This document shows positions 1-5,348 of a stretch of 7,032 nucleotides of DNA, piece after piece. The DNA comes from Bacillota bacterium (lineage in GTDB: Bacteria > Bacillota > Clostridia > Christensenellales > SZUA-584), in the NCBI GenBank assembly GCA_023396555.1, contig JAEWWC010000177.1, positions 1-7,032 of the forward strand, in the 5' to 3' direction. The translations under genes were made by a program, and so were the position numbers. Position 1 is the first letter of the stretch, and each line of letters opens with the position of its first letter. Below the pieces are notes generated by a model. The model saw only the letters and a program-made list of their open reading frames with translations. It made no database searches and was not told the origin of the DNA.

Positions 1-2
1 TG

Positions 3-1232
3 ATGGACCCATTGAATGCCCGCCCCGAGCAGATATTGATTGAGGACATCGCGCACTCGCTGTCGCAGATGACGCGCGCCAACGGCCATTACAAGCAGTT
101 TTATTCGGTGGCACAGCACTGCGTGAACTGCGCTCTTGAGGCGCGGAGCCGTGGTCATTCGCAGCGGCTTCAGCTGGTCTGCCTGCTGCACGACGCGGCA
201 GAGGCATACATCGCGGACATACCGCGCCCCGTCAAGCACCGGCTCACCGGCTTCGCGGAAATCGAGGACAACATACTCGGCGTGATACTGCGCAGGTTCG
301 GCCTGGCCGATCTGACGGATGACGAATGGGAAGCGGTGAAAAGCGTGGACGACGCTTTGCTGCATGCCGAGTTTGAAGCGCTGATGGGCATACAGATGTT
401 CAAAACGGCCCCCTTCGTTTCGATGGCACACGATTACAGCCTGCGGGACATGGAGGACGTGTACCGCGAGTTTATCCGGCTGTTCCGCGCGCTGTCCGGA
501 CCCGCCGCCGATACGGAACACCGCAAGGTGGTGGGCGTGGACGGCTGCAAGGGTGGCTGGGCCGCCGCCGTATTAACGGACAACCGACTGGAATTTAACG
601 TATATGAGCACATCGCGGACGTTCTCGCGGTGCACGTGGACGCCGAGCGCATACTCATCGACATGATCATCGGTCTGCCGGAAAGTGCGGAAGACCTGCC
701 TCCCGAGGCGCAGCTGCGCGCCCTGCTTCGCGGTAAAGCGTCCAGCGTGTTCAACCGCCCTTGCCGTCAGGCCGTGTACGCAGACGCAAAGGACTCCTCC
801 GCCGCCAACAAAGCGGTGCTGGGCAAAGCGCTGTCCGCACAGTCCATCGGCATCATCCCCAAGATACGCGAGCTGGACGAATACCTTGCGGCCCACCCGG
901 AACACCTCGTGCGCGTTTACGAGAGCCATCCGGAGCTTGTGTTCGCGAAGCTGTCCGGTGCGCCGGTCATGGAGAAAAAGCGCGAATACAACGGCGAATA
1001 CAAACGGCTCTCCATACTGTCGCAGTTCGTTCCCTCCGTTCGCGCCGCCGTCGAGCATTCGGGTATCAAAAAGCAGCAGGCTGCCACCGACGACCTGATC
1101 GACGCGGCGTGTCTCGCAGTCGCCGCCCGACTGTCGCTCACCCAGCCGCTTCTGTCCGTCCCTGAACGCCCGCAGACGGACGCACGCGGGCTTACGATGC
1201 AAGTTGTCTACGTGAATGGTAAATCATTATGA
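3..1232 (+). CDS. HD-domain phosphohydrolase fused to DUF429 (RNase H-like) domain, 5' partial
   Basis: Two domains lie in one uninterrupted frame. Residues 1-165 resemble HD phosphohydrolases of the YfbR/phage type: DPLNARPEQILIEDIAHSLS opening, H39 in SVAQHC, H63-D64 in LLHDAAEAY, and D116/D117 as the likely last metal ligand. Known relatives are metal-dependent nucleotidases or phosphohydrolases. Residues 176-380 match DUF429: GVDGCKGGW (D180), IDMIIGLPE (D220), SSVFNRPCRQA, IGIIPKIRELDEYL, ESHPELVFAKLSG and ATDDLIDAACLA (D363, D364, D367). DUF429 is predicted to have an RNase H-like nuclease fold; its biochemistry is poorly known. A short linker (about 166-175) joins them. HD relatives usually carry roughly ten residues before the DPL motif and the frame is open to the window edge, so the ATG at base 3 is probably internal. 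The gene converges on the transporter operon. A role in nucleotide or nucleic-acid turnover is inferred. Domain identity is fairly sure; substrate is unknown. Confidence 0.85.
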   Translation: MDPLNARPEQILIEDIAHSLSQMTRANGHYKQFYSVAQHCVNCALEARSRGHSQRLQLVCLLHDAAEAYIADIPRPVKHRLTGFAEIEDNILGVILRRFGLADLTDDEWEAVKSVDDALLHAEFEALMGIQMFKTAPFVSMAHDYSLRDMEDVYREFIRLFRALSGPAADTEHRKVVGVDGCKGGWAAAVLTDNRLEFNVYEHIADVLAVHVDAERILIDMIIGLPESAEDLPPEAQLRALLRGKASSVFNRPCRQAVYADAKDSSAANKAVLGKALSAQSIGIIPKIRELDEYLAAHPEHLVRVYESHPELVFAKLSGAPVMEKKREYNGEYKRLSILSQFVPSVRAAVEHSGIKKQQAATDDLIDAACLAVAARLSLTQPLLSVPERPQTDARGLTMQVVYVNGKSL

Positions 1233-1267
1233 AGCAAATAAATAATAACGAAACCCACAGCCCCAAA

Positions 1268-1352
1268 TGTCATTCCGAGCTTGCGAGGAACCCCCTGTTC
1301 AACGCTCTGCAGTAGGGGATTCCTCAGTCGCTCACGCTCCATCGGAATGACA
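1268..1352. repeat. MITE-like imperfect palindrome
   Basis: The ends are an exact 11-base inverted repeat, TGTCATTCCGA (1268-1278) and TCGGAATGACA (1342-1352). Inside, GAGGAACCCCCT (1285-1296) pairs with AGGGGATTCCTC (around 1314-1325) with one mismatch, so almost the whole 85 bases can fold into one long hairpin. GTCATTCxGAGC-type ends are a recurrent pattern in dispersed palindromic repeats of many bacteria, from general knowledge. It contains no coding capacity. It lies in the convergent gap between the HD-DUF429 gene and the permease gene. It could help end transcription from either side, but no U-tract follows its base directly; six T's begin 8 bases beyond its right end. Confidence 0.6.
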
Positions 1353-1365
1353 GTATACCTTTTTT

Positions 1366-1432
1366 GATGGGATTCTCAAGGGACTCGTCCCTTGAGCGGT
1401 GGTGTGGAGGCAGCGCCTCCACGGTCTTAGGC
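1366..1432 (-). repeat. Two-hairpin dispersed element, copy 1
   Basis: Two adjacent perfect hairpins. Stem A is CTCAAGGGAC (1375-1384) with GTCCCTTGAG (1387-1396), 10 pairs. Stem B is GTGGAGGC (1404-1411) with GCCTCCAC (1415-1422), 8 pairs. The flanks GATGG(G)ATTCTCAAGGG and GGTCTTAG/AGC are shared with the second copy at 4455-4520, about three-quarters identical overall by eye. The element begins 27 bases after the permease stop codon, in what would be the 3' untranslated region of that transcript. No U-tract follows on the - strand, so it is not a standard intrinsic terminator. Strand is given as that of the gene it follows. Confidence 0.75.
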
Positions 1433-1459
1433 CTTTCCCTAACGCTACAACGCGCCGCG

Positions 1460-2281
1460 CTATCGTGTCCGGTTGTAACGTTTCTCCACCCAGGCCACCA
1501 CCAGATACATCAGCACCGCCACCACCGACAGTATCAGTATGCTGGCCATCACGAGATCCAGCTTGAACACCTGCCCGCCGTATACGATGAGGTACCCCAG
1601 CCCCGCCTTAGACACGAGGTACTCACCGACGATGACGCCCACCCACGTCATGCCCACGTTGATCTTGATGGTGGAGATAATGGACGGGACGCTGGCCGGC
1701 AGTATCACCATGCGCAGCATCTGCAGCTTGGTCGCGCCGAACGTGCGCATCAGCATCAGCTTTTCGCCGCTGACCTCCATGAACCCGCTCAGCACGCTCA
1801 TAACTGTGACGACGACGGATATCAGCAGCGCCATCGTGATGATGGCCGCCTGCCCCGCGCCCACCCAGATGATGATGACGGGTCCGAGCGCGATCTTGGG
1901 CAGGCTGTTTAAAACCACGAGATACGGATCCAGCGTCTTCTGAACCGTAGGGGACCACCACAGTATGATCGCAATGCCGATGCCCAGTACTGTTCCCAGC
2001 ACGAAGCCCATCACCGTCTCCCACAGCGTCACACCCACATGCATCAGCAGCTGACCCGAACCCATCAATGAGGCGATGGTGTTGACGATCCGCGACGGTG
2101 AGCTCATGATAAAAGGATCGATCCAGCGCAGCTCAGCGGACAGCTCCCACAGGCCAATGAGCGCCACCAGTATGCCCACGCGCAGCAGCGTCACTTTGAG
2201 GCCGTCTCGCCTGATCTTTTTTATATATATAGCGTGCTCCTCTGATACAGCCGCACGCGTGATTTCCTTTCTATTCGGCAT
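1460..2281 (-). CDS. ABC transporter permease, NitT/TauT (SsuC-like) type
   Basis: Membrane permease of a binding-protein-dependent importer, 273 residues, usual size for the SsuC/TauC group. About six hydrophobic segments are visible near residues 31-50, 86-108, 120-141, 145-165, 200-222 and 243-263. The EAA-type cytoplasmic loop that contacts the ATPase lies at 173-199 (EKLMLMRTFGATKLQMLR followed by LPASVP). LNSLPKIALGPVIIIWVGAG (125-144) is typical of this family. The frame runs farther upstream, but that part is inside the ATPase gene and reads as arginine-rich non-protein. ATG at 2281 is chosen because GGAAGGAG lies 10 bases before it and the following 11-base overlap with the ATPase stop is a classic coupling arrangement. 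Last gene of the operon; a two-hairpin repeat follows its stop. Ligand unknown. Confidence 0.93.
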   Translation of the reverse strand: MPNRKEITRAAVSEEHAIYIKKIRRDGLKVTLLRVGILVALIGLWELSAELRWIDPFIMSSPSRIVNTIASLMGSGQLLMHVGVTLWETVMGFVLGTVLGIGIAIILWWSPTVQKTLDPYLVVLNSLPKIALGPVIIIWVGAGQAAIITMALLISVVVTVMSVLSGFMEVSGEKLMLMRTFGATKLQMLRMVILPASVPSIISTIKINVGMTWVGVIVGEYLVSKAGLGYLIVYGGQVFKLDLVMASILILSVVAVLMYLVVAWVEKRYNRTR

Positions 2282-3041
2282 GAACGGCCAGCTCCTTCCA
2301 CAGTTCGTCGAAATACTTCCGGAAACCGGGGGCTTGCCGCTTCTCGAGCGGAGTCGCCGGCGGCAGCTCGATGCGCACCTCTGCTTTGATGTTCGCGGGC
2401 CGCTGCGACAGTACCAGCACCCGGTCCGCCATCGATATCGCTTCGGCAATGTCGTGCGTCACCAGCACCGCCGTCTTCTTCTCCCGCCTAATGATGTCCA
2501 CGATCTCACCGGATAACACCAGCCGCGTCTGATAGTCCAGCGCAGAAAACGGTTCATCCAGCAGCAATATGTCCGGATCCACCGCCAGCGTCCGTATCAG
2601 CGATACCTTCTGGCGCATGCCGCCCGAGAGCTGCTGCGGGTGATACTTGCGAAAATCGCTCAGCCCATATTTGTCCAGCAGCGCCAGCGCCTTTGCACGC
2701 GTCTGCTTCGTGCAATTCCGCTTCACCTGCAGCCCCAGCATGATGTTCTCCTCAATGGTGCGCCACTCGAAAAGATGATCCCGCTGCAGCATGTAGCCCA
2801 CCTTGTCGTGGTGCCCGTTGACCTCTGCGCCCTCGATCAGCACGCGCCCGTCTGACGGCGTGAGCAGCCCGGCGATCAGCGACAGTACCGTTGTCTTGCC
2901 GCAGCCCGATGGCCCCACCATCGCCAGAAACTCACCCTCATACACCGACAGCGACAGATCCCGAATGACCTCTATCTCCCCCTCCATGGTGTGGTAGCGT
3001 TTGGTTATGTTCTCTGCTTTGACGACCTCGTTCAAATACAT
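2271..3041 (-). CDS. ABC transporter ATP-binding protein, NitT/TauT (SsuB-like) type
   Basis: Cytoplasmic ATPase subunit powering the importer; 256 residues from the chosen start, normal for SsuB/TauB-like proteins. All nucleotide-binding motifs are intact: Walker A GPSGCGKT (43-50), Q-loop Q86 in YMLQRD, signature LSGGMRQ (138-144), Walker B ILLLDEPF (158-165), D-loop SALD (166-169) and switch H196 in VTHDIAEA. The C-terminal part (about 215-256) is the short family-typical tail, with no regulatory domain. ATG 3041 is preceded by AAAGGGGG only 2 bases away, which is close; a TTG at 3035 would have better spacing, and the frame stays open to a TTG at 3080 inside a hairpin, which is unlikely. 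It overlaps the permease gene by 11 bases and follows the lipoprotein gene after a 248-base leader with its own possible promoter. Confidence 0.93.
   Translation of the reverse strand: MYLNEVVKAENITKRYHTMEGEIEVIRDLSLSVYEGEFLAMVGPSGCGKTTVLSLIAGLLTPSDGRVLIEGAEVNGHHDKVGYMLQRDHLFEWRTIEENIMLGLQVKRNCTKQTRAKALALLDKYGLSDFRKYHPQQLSGGMRQKVSLIRTLAVDPDILLLDEPFSALDYQTRLVLSGEIVDIIRREKKTAVLVTHDIAEAISMADRVLVLSQRPANIKAEVRIELPPATPLEKRQAPGFRKYFDELWKELAVHAE
2292..2299 (-). promoter_or_regulatory. Ribosome binding site of the permease, inside the ATPase gene
   Basis: GGAAGGAG on the - strand, 10 bases upstream of ATG 2281. It lies within the last codons of the ATPase gene and fixes the permease start, against the longer upstream extension of the frame. 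Confidence 0.7.
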
Positions 3042-3076
3042 TTCCCCCTTTGCCCGGCTGGCCTGCGGTTTATCCC

Positions 3077-3107
3077 GCAAACGCTGCGTTGTATCCGCAG
3101 CGTTTGC
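3077..3107 (-). promoter_or_regulatory. Perfect 12-base inverted repeat in the ATPase leader
   Basis: GCAAACGCTGCG (3077-3088) and CGCAGCGTTTGC (3096-3107) are exact inverted copies separated by 7 bases. The hairpin ends 35 bases before the ATPase ATG. No T-tract follows on either strand, so it is not an intrinsic terminator. It could be an operator for a dimeric regulator, or an mRNA hairpin that protects the downstream transcript or controls translation. The sequence does not decide between these. Confidence 0.65.
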
Positions 3108-3129
3108 CGCCGCCCTGCCTTGTTCTATG

Positions 3130-3166
3130 CTGTCATGCCCTCTTCGGGTCTTCTACGGGGCATCAG
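3130..3166 (-). promoter_or_regulatory. Second leader hairpin before the ATPase gene
   Basis: CTG + ATGCCC (3130-3132, 3135-3140) pairs with GGGCAT + CAG (3158-3163, 3164-3166), nine pairs with a two-base bulge and a 17-base loop. The loop contains a further CCC that could compete for the GGG of the stem, so alternative folds are possible. If the proposed promoter at 3167-3195 is used, this hairpin would be at the very 5' end of the ATPase-permease mRNA. I do not recognise it as a known riboswitch. Confidence 0.4.
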
Positions 3167-3195
3167 TTTATACATTCTATTTTCAGTATACTCAC
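3167..3195 (-). promoter_or_regulatory. Possible sigma-A promoter for the ATPase-permease pair
   Basis: On the - strand, TATAAA (3167-3172) matches the -10 consensus at five of six bases. GTGAGT (3190-3195) is a weak -35 (three of six) at 17-base spacing. It lies downstream of the terminator that follows the lipoprotein gene, where a second promoter would be needed if termination were complete. Confidence 0.35.
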
Positions 3196-3238
3196 CGTTC
3201 CTTGATCGGTTCGGTTTTATTCGGCTGTTGGTCGCTAT

Positions 3239-3271
3239 AAAAAACAGGGCCTCAGGAAAAAATCCCGAGGC
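3239..3271 (-). terminator. Rho-independent terminator after the substrate-binding protein gene
   Basis: On the - strand, GCCTCGGGA (3263-3271) pairs with TCCTGAGGC (3249-3257) over nine pairs with one G-U, with a five-T loop. It is followed by CCTG and then six T's (3239-3244). It begins 18 bases after the lipoprotein stop codon at 3290. Because the ATPase and permease genes lie downstream in the same direction, it may be only partly efficient, giving more binding protein than membrane components. Confidence 0.75.
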
Positions 3272-3289
3272 ACAAATCACTCGTTTACT

Positions 3290-4276
3290 TTATTTAATGA
3301 CACCCTCCGCATACGAATTGTCCACCACGTTCGCGAAGTCCACCTTTTCCGTCAGCACGCCCGCCTGTATGATAATGTCCTGCAGCCGGTTAAACGCCTC
3401 TTCCTTCATGACCGGCGTATCCATCCACGCGTCGATCTCCCTGTACGATTTGGCAACCAGCATCAGCGTCTCCACCGTGGTATCGGGGAAGAACTCGACG
3501 ATGGCTTCCGCCAGTTCCTTATCCGTAGCCTTCTGCACCCACTGCTGCCCGCGGTATACCGCTTTCAGGAAGCTTTTGACGACCTCAGGGTTGCTCTTGA
3601 TATAGCTCTTTGTGGCCATAAACGCCGTATAGGGCACCTCGCCGCTCTCCTGCCCCACAGCGGCCATTATGTAGCCCTTGCCTTCCTGCTCGAACAACGA
3701 AGCCGTGGGTTCAAACAGCGTTACGTAGTCCCCCGTGCCGCCTTCAAACGCGCCGCCCATCAGATTGAACTGTATGCTGGTGTCCACCTCGACATTCACG
3801 CCCGGCTCCAGGCCGTTCTGGCGCAGCACATACTCCAGCGTCATCTCGGGCACGCCGCCCTTGCGGCCGCCGATCACCATCTTGCCTTCCAGATCGCTCC
3901 ACTGGAAGTTGTCATTCGGCTCGCGCCCCATCAGGAACGAACCATCCCTCTTGGTCAGCTGGCCGACGACCATTGCGCTGTCCTCACGGCCCTCATTGAA
4001 CACGTAAATAGCGGCTTCCGGCCCCATCAGGCCGATATCCGCCTGCCCCGTCAGCAGCGCCGTCATCGATTTGTCGGCCCCTCCGCCGTTCACCAGCTCA
4101 ACATCGAGCCCCTCGTCCTTGAAGTATCCCAGCGATATTGCGGCGTACAGTGGCGCATAGAAAACGGAGTGCGTGACTTCATTCAGCACAATTTTCTCCG
4201 GCGCTTTTTGCTGACACCCGAACACCATCAGGGCCATCAGTATACACAACACCAATATAACGATCCTTTTGATCAT
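3290..4276 (-). CDS. ABC transporter substrate-binding lipoprotein, NMT1/SsuA-like family
   Basis: Extracytoplasmic ligand-binding component, 328 residues. The N-terminus is a lipoprotein signal: MIKR, a hydrophobic stretch (5-19), and a lipobox ending V18-F19-G20-C21, so Cys21 is the likely lipidation site. F at -2 is slightly unusual. The mature part begins with IVLNEVTHSVFYAPLYAAIS, then YFKDEGLDVELVNGGGADKS (51-70), TGQADIGLMGPEAAIYV (76-92), IGGRKGGVPEMTLEYVL (135-151) and TLFEPTASLFEQEGKGYI (186-203), the pattern of periplasmic-binding-fold proteins in the NitT/TauT and NMT1/THI5 group. Relatives are often labelled nitrate, sulfonate or taurine binding, but nothing here identifies the ligand; an organic ligand is a guess. 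ATG 4276 has GGGAGGGGAG just upstream (4280-4289). An AT-rich block (about 4291-4316) probably contains the promoter, without a clear -35/-10 pair. Confidence 0.92.
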   Translation of the reverse strand: MIKRIVILVLCILMALMVFGCQQKAPEKIVLNEVTHSVFYAPLYAAISLGYFKDEGLDVELVNGGGADKSMTALLTGQADIGLMGPEAAIYVFNEGREDSAMVVGQLTKRDGSFLMGREPNDNFQWSDLEGKMVIGGRKGGVPEMTLEYVLRQNGLEPGVNVEVDTSIQFNLMGGAFEGGTGDYVTLFEPTASLFEQEGKGYIMAAVGQESGEVPYTAFMATKSYIKSNPEVVKSFLKAVYRGQQWVQKATDKELAEAIVEFFPDTTVETLMLVAKSYREIDAWMDTPVMKEEAFNRLQDIIIQAGVLTEKVDFANVVDNSYAEGVIK

Positions 4277-4380
4277 TGGCTCCCCTCCCGGCTTATTGAT
4301 ATTTTATCTTATTCAAACGCCGCGGCAGGGTGCATGTGGAGAGGGAAACGCATAGAGGCCCTCGAAAAATGGTGGTATAG

Positions 4381-4410
4381 AAAAAGCCTGCGCTTCGCAG
4401 AGTTCAGGCT
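4381..4410 (-). terminator. Probable terminator downstream of the kinase-dehydrogenase pair
   Basis: On the - strand, AGCCTG (4405-4410) pairs with CAGGCT (4385-4390), and five T's follow immediately (4381-4385, first overlapping the stem base). An alternative inner stem CTGCG-AAG-CGCAG uses overlapping bases and also ends at the T-run. It lies after the dehydrogenase gene and its repeat, and about 105 bases before the lipoprotein start, so it should separate the two transcription units. Attenuation of the transporter operon is another possibility. Confidence 0.55.
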
Positions 4411-4425
4411 ACAGATCAAATACAC

Positions 4426-4453
4426 GGCAAATGCCTTCGCACAGGCATTTGCC
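4426..4453. repeat. Perfect 10-base-pair hairpin beside repeat copy 2
   Basis: GGCAAATGCC (4426-4435) and GGCATTTGCC (4444-4453) are exact inverted copies around an 8-base loop. It abuts the two-hairpin repeat at 4455, with one base between, and has no counterpart beside copy 1. No T-run follows on either strand. Confidence 0.6.
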
Positions 4454-4454
4454 T

Positions 4455-4520
4455 GATGGATTCTCAAGGGGCGAGCCCCTTGAGCGGGAGTTTGAGGGCG
4501 GAGTCCTCAAGGTCTTAAGC
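4455..4520 (-). repeat. Two-hairpin dispersed element, copy 2
   Basis: This is the second copy of the element at 1366-1432, in the same orientation. Stem A is CTCAAGGGGC (4463-4472) with GCCCCTTGAG (4475-4484). Stem B is TTGAGGGC (4492-4499) with GTCCTCAA (4503-4510), including one G-U pair. Relative to copy 1, one pair of stem A (A-T to G-C) and three pairs of stem B (G-C to T-A, G-C to A-T, A-T to G-C) changed on both sides at once. It starts 32 bases after the dehydrogenase stop codon, matching the position of copy 1 after the permease stop. Confidence 0.75.
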
Positions 4521-4552
4521 TCTTGTTTTGCCGCCGATGCCCCGGACCTGCC

Positions 4553-5347
4553 TTATCGCAACAGCCGCTTGATCGCAAACAGCTGCAAGCCGCGCGGCAC
4601 CGCGCTGAACGCCTTGAGCGCAAGGCTGGCATTCATGCCGTAGCGCAGATGCGGCTTTCTTACGGTTACAATGCGGTATATCAGCTTTGCCAACGCCTCC
4701 GGCTCACGCGCGCTGCCGATGCAACCGTCCATCAGCGGTTTAATGCGCCGAAGGCCTTCGCCGTACAGCTGAGTGGACTGCTGCATTCGCTCCAGCTCGA
4801 AAGAAGGTTCTTGCGTCAGCCGCGTGCAGAACGCGCCGGGCAGCAGTTCAATCACCGGTATGTCCAGCAGCGCCAGCTCCAGCCGTAGCGAGTCCGCGTA
4901 ACACTGCAGTGCCGTCTTGGTGAGCGCGTATATGCCGGTGAAAGGCAGCGGCTTCTGCCCCGCCAGCTCGCTCGACGTGATGACGATGCGACCGCCGCCT
5001 CTCAGCAACAGCGGCAGAAAGGCTTTGTTCACGCGGTAAACGCCCATCAGATTCACGTCCACGATGTGTCGCAGCCGCTCTTCGGTTATCTCGATGAAGG
5101 AGTCCATCATGTACAGCCCGGAAAGGTGGATGACCGCGTCCAGCCTGTCCGTGTGCGCCGCGACTTCCTCAAATGCCGCTGCCACGCTGAGCTTGTCCCG
5201 CACGTCCATGCGCACTGGCACGATGCCGTCATGCGGTTTCGACTCCGTGATGTCGCATGCGAACACGCGGCAGCCGCGTCCCGCCAGATACTCCGCCGCC
5301 GCCCGCCCGAGGCCGCCCGCGCCGCCCGTGATGAGTATCTGCTTCAT
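4553..5347 (-). CDS. Short-chain dehydrogenase/reductase (classical SDR)
   Basis: NAD(P)-dependent oxidoreductase with a Rossmann fold, 264 residues, usual size for classical SDRs. Visible motifs are cofactor loop TGGAGGLG (7-14), D32 at the end of beta-2 (ACDITE), N99 in VDVNLMG, S125/S126 in ITSSELAG, and Y140-x3-K144 in YALTK, followed by LLPGAF (169-173). D32 favours NAD(H) over NADP(H) by family rule. The usual NNAG motif is replaced by HLSG (74-77), a departure that may affect cofactor or core packing. The C-terminal YGMNASLALKAFSAVP and following basic stretch resemble a Clostridia SDR subgroup with unassigned substrates. ATG 5347 is chosen: the kinase stop ends one base before it and GGAG lies about 9 bases upstream; the longer frame is inside the kinase gene. 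A polyol or sugar substrate is inferred only from the kinase neighbour. Confidence 0.9.
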   Translation of the reverse strand: MKQILITGGAGGLGRAAAEYLAGRGCRVFACDITESKPHDGIVPVRMDVRDKLSVAAAFEEVAAHTDRLDAVIHLSGLYMMDSFIEITEERLRHIVDVNLMGVYRVNKAFLPLLLRGGGRIVITSSELAGQKPLPFTGIYALTKTALQCYADSLRLELALLDIPVIELLPGAFCTRLTQEPSFELERMQQSTQLYGEGLRRIKPLMDGCIGSAREPEALAKLIYRIVTVRKPHLRYGMNASLALKAFSAVPRGLQLFAIKRLLR

Positions 5348-5348
5348 G

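Noticed and set aside
1352..1366. Palindrome plus T6 as an intrinsic terminator for the HD-DUF429 gene
   Set aside because: The T-run starts 8 bases past the hairpin base, too far for a normal intrinsic terminator; kept only as a possibility in the repeat entry.
1364..1912. Histidine- and aspartate-rich + strand frame over the permease gene
   Set aside because: It runs through the two-hairpin repeat and then antisense to the permease; the composition is a by-product of the hydrophobic codons on the other strand.
3042..3080. Longer ATPase beginning at TTG 3080
   Set aside because: The extra 13 residues (RDKPQASRAKGE region) do not match the family, and the TTG lies inside the perfect inverted repeat without a ribosome binding site.
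3042..3238. TPP, FMN, guanidine or cobalamin riboswitch in the ATPase leader
   Set aside because: None of the core motifs I know for these classes is present; the hairpins are real but not a recognised riboswitch.
4277..4380. Riboswitch or clear promoter before the lipoprotein gene
   Set aside because: There is an AT-rich block but no hexamer pair at normal spacing and no recognisable aptamer core.
1366..4520. Reading the two related hairpin elements as a CRISPR array or transposon ends
   Set aside because: There are only two copies about 3 kb apart, in direct orientation, each at a gene 3' end, with no regular spacers and no transposase between them.
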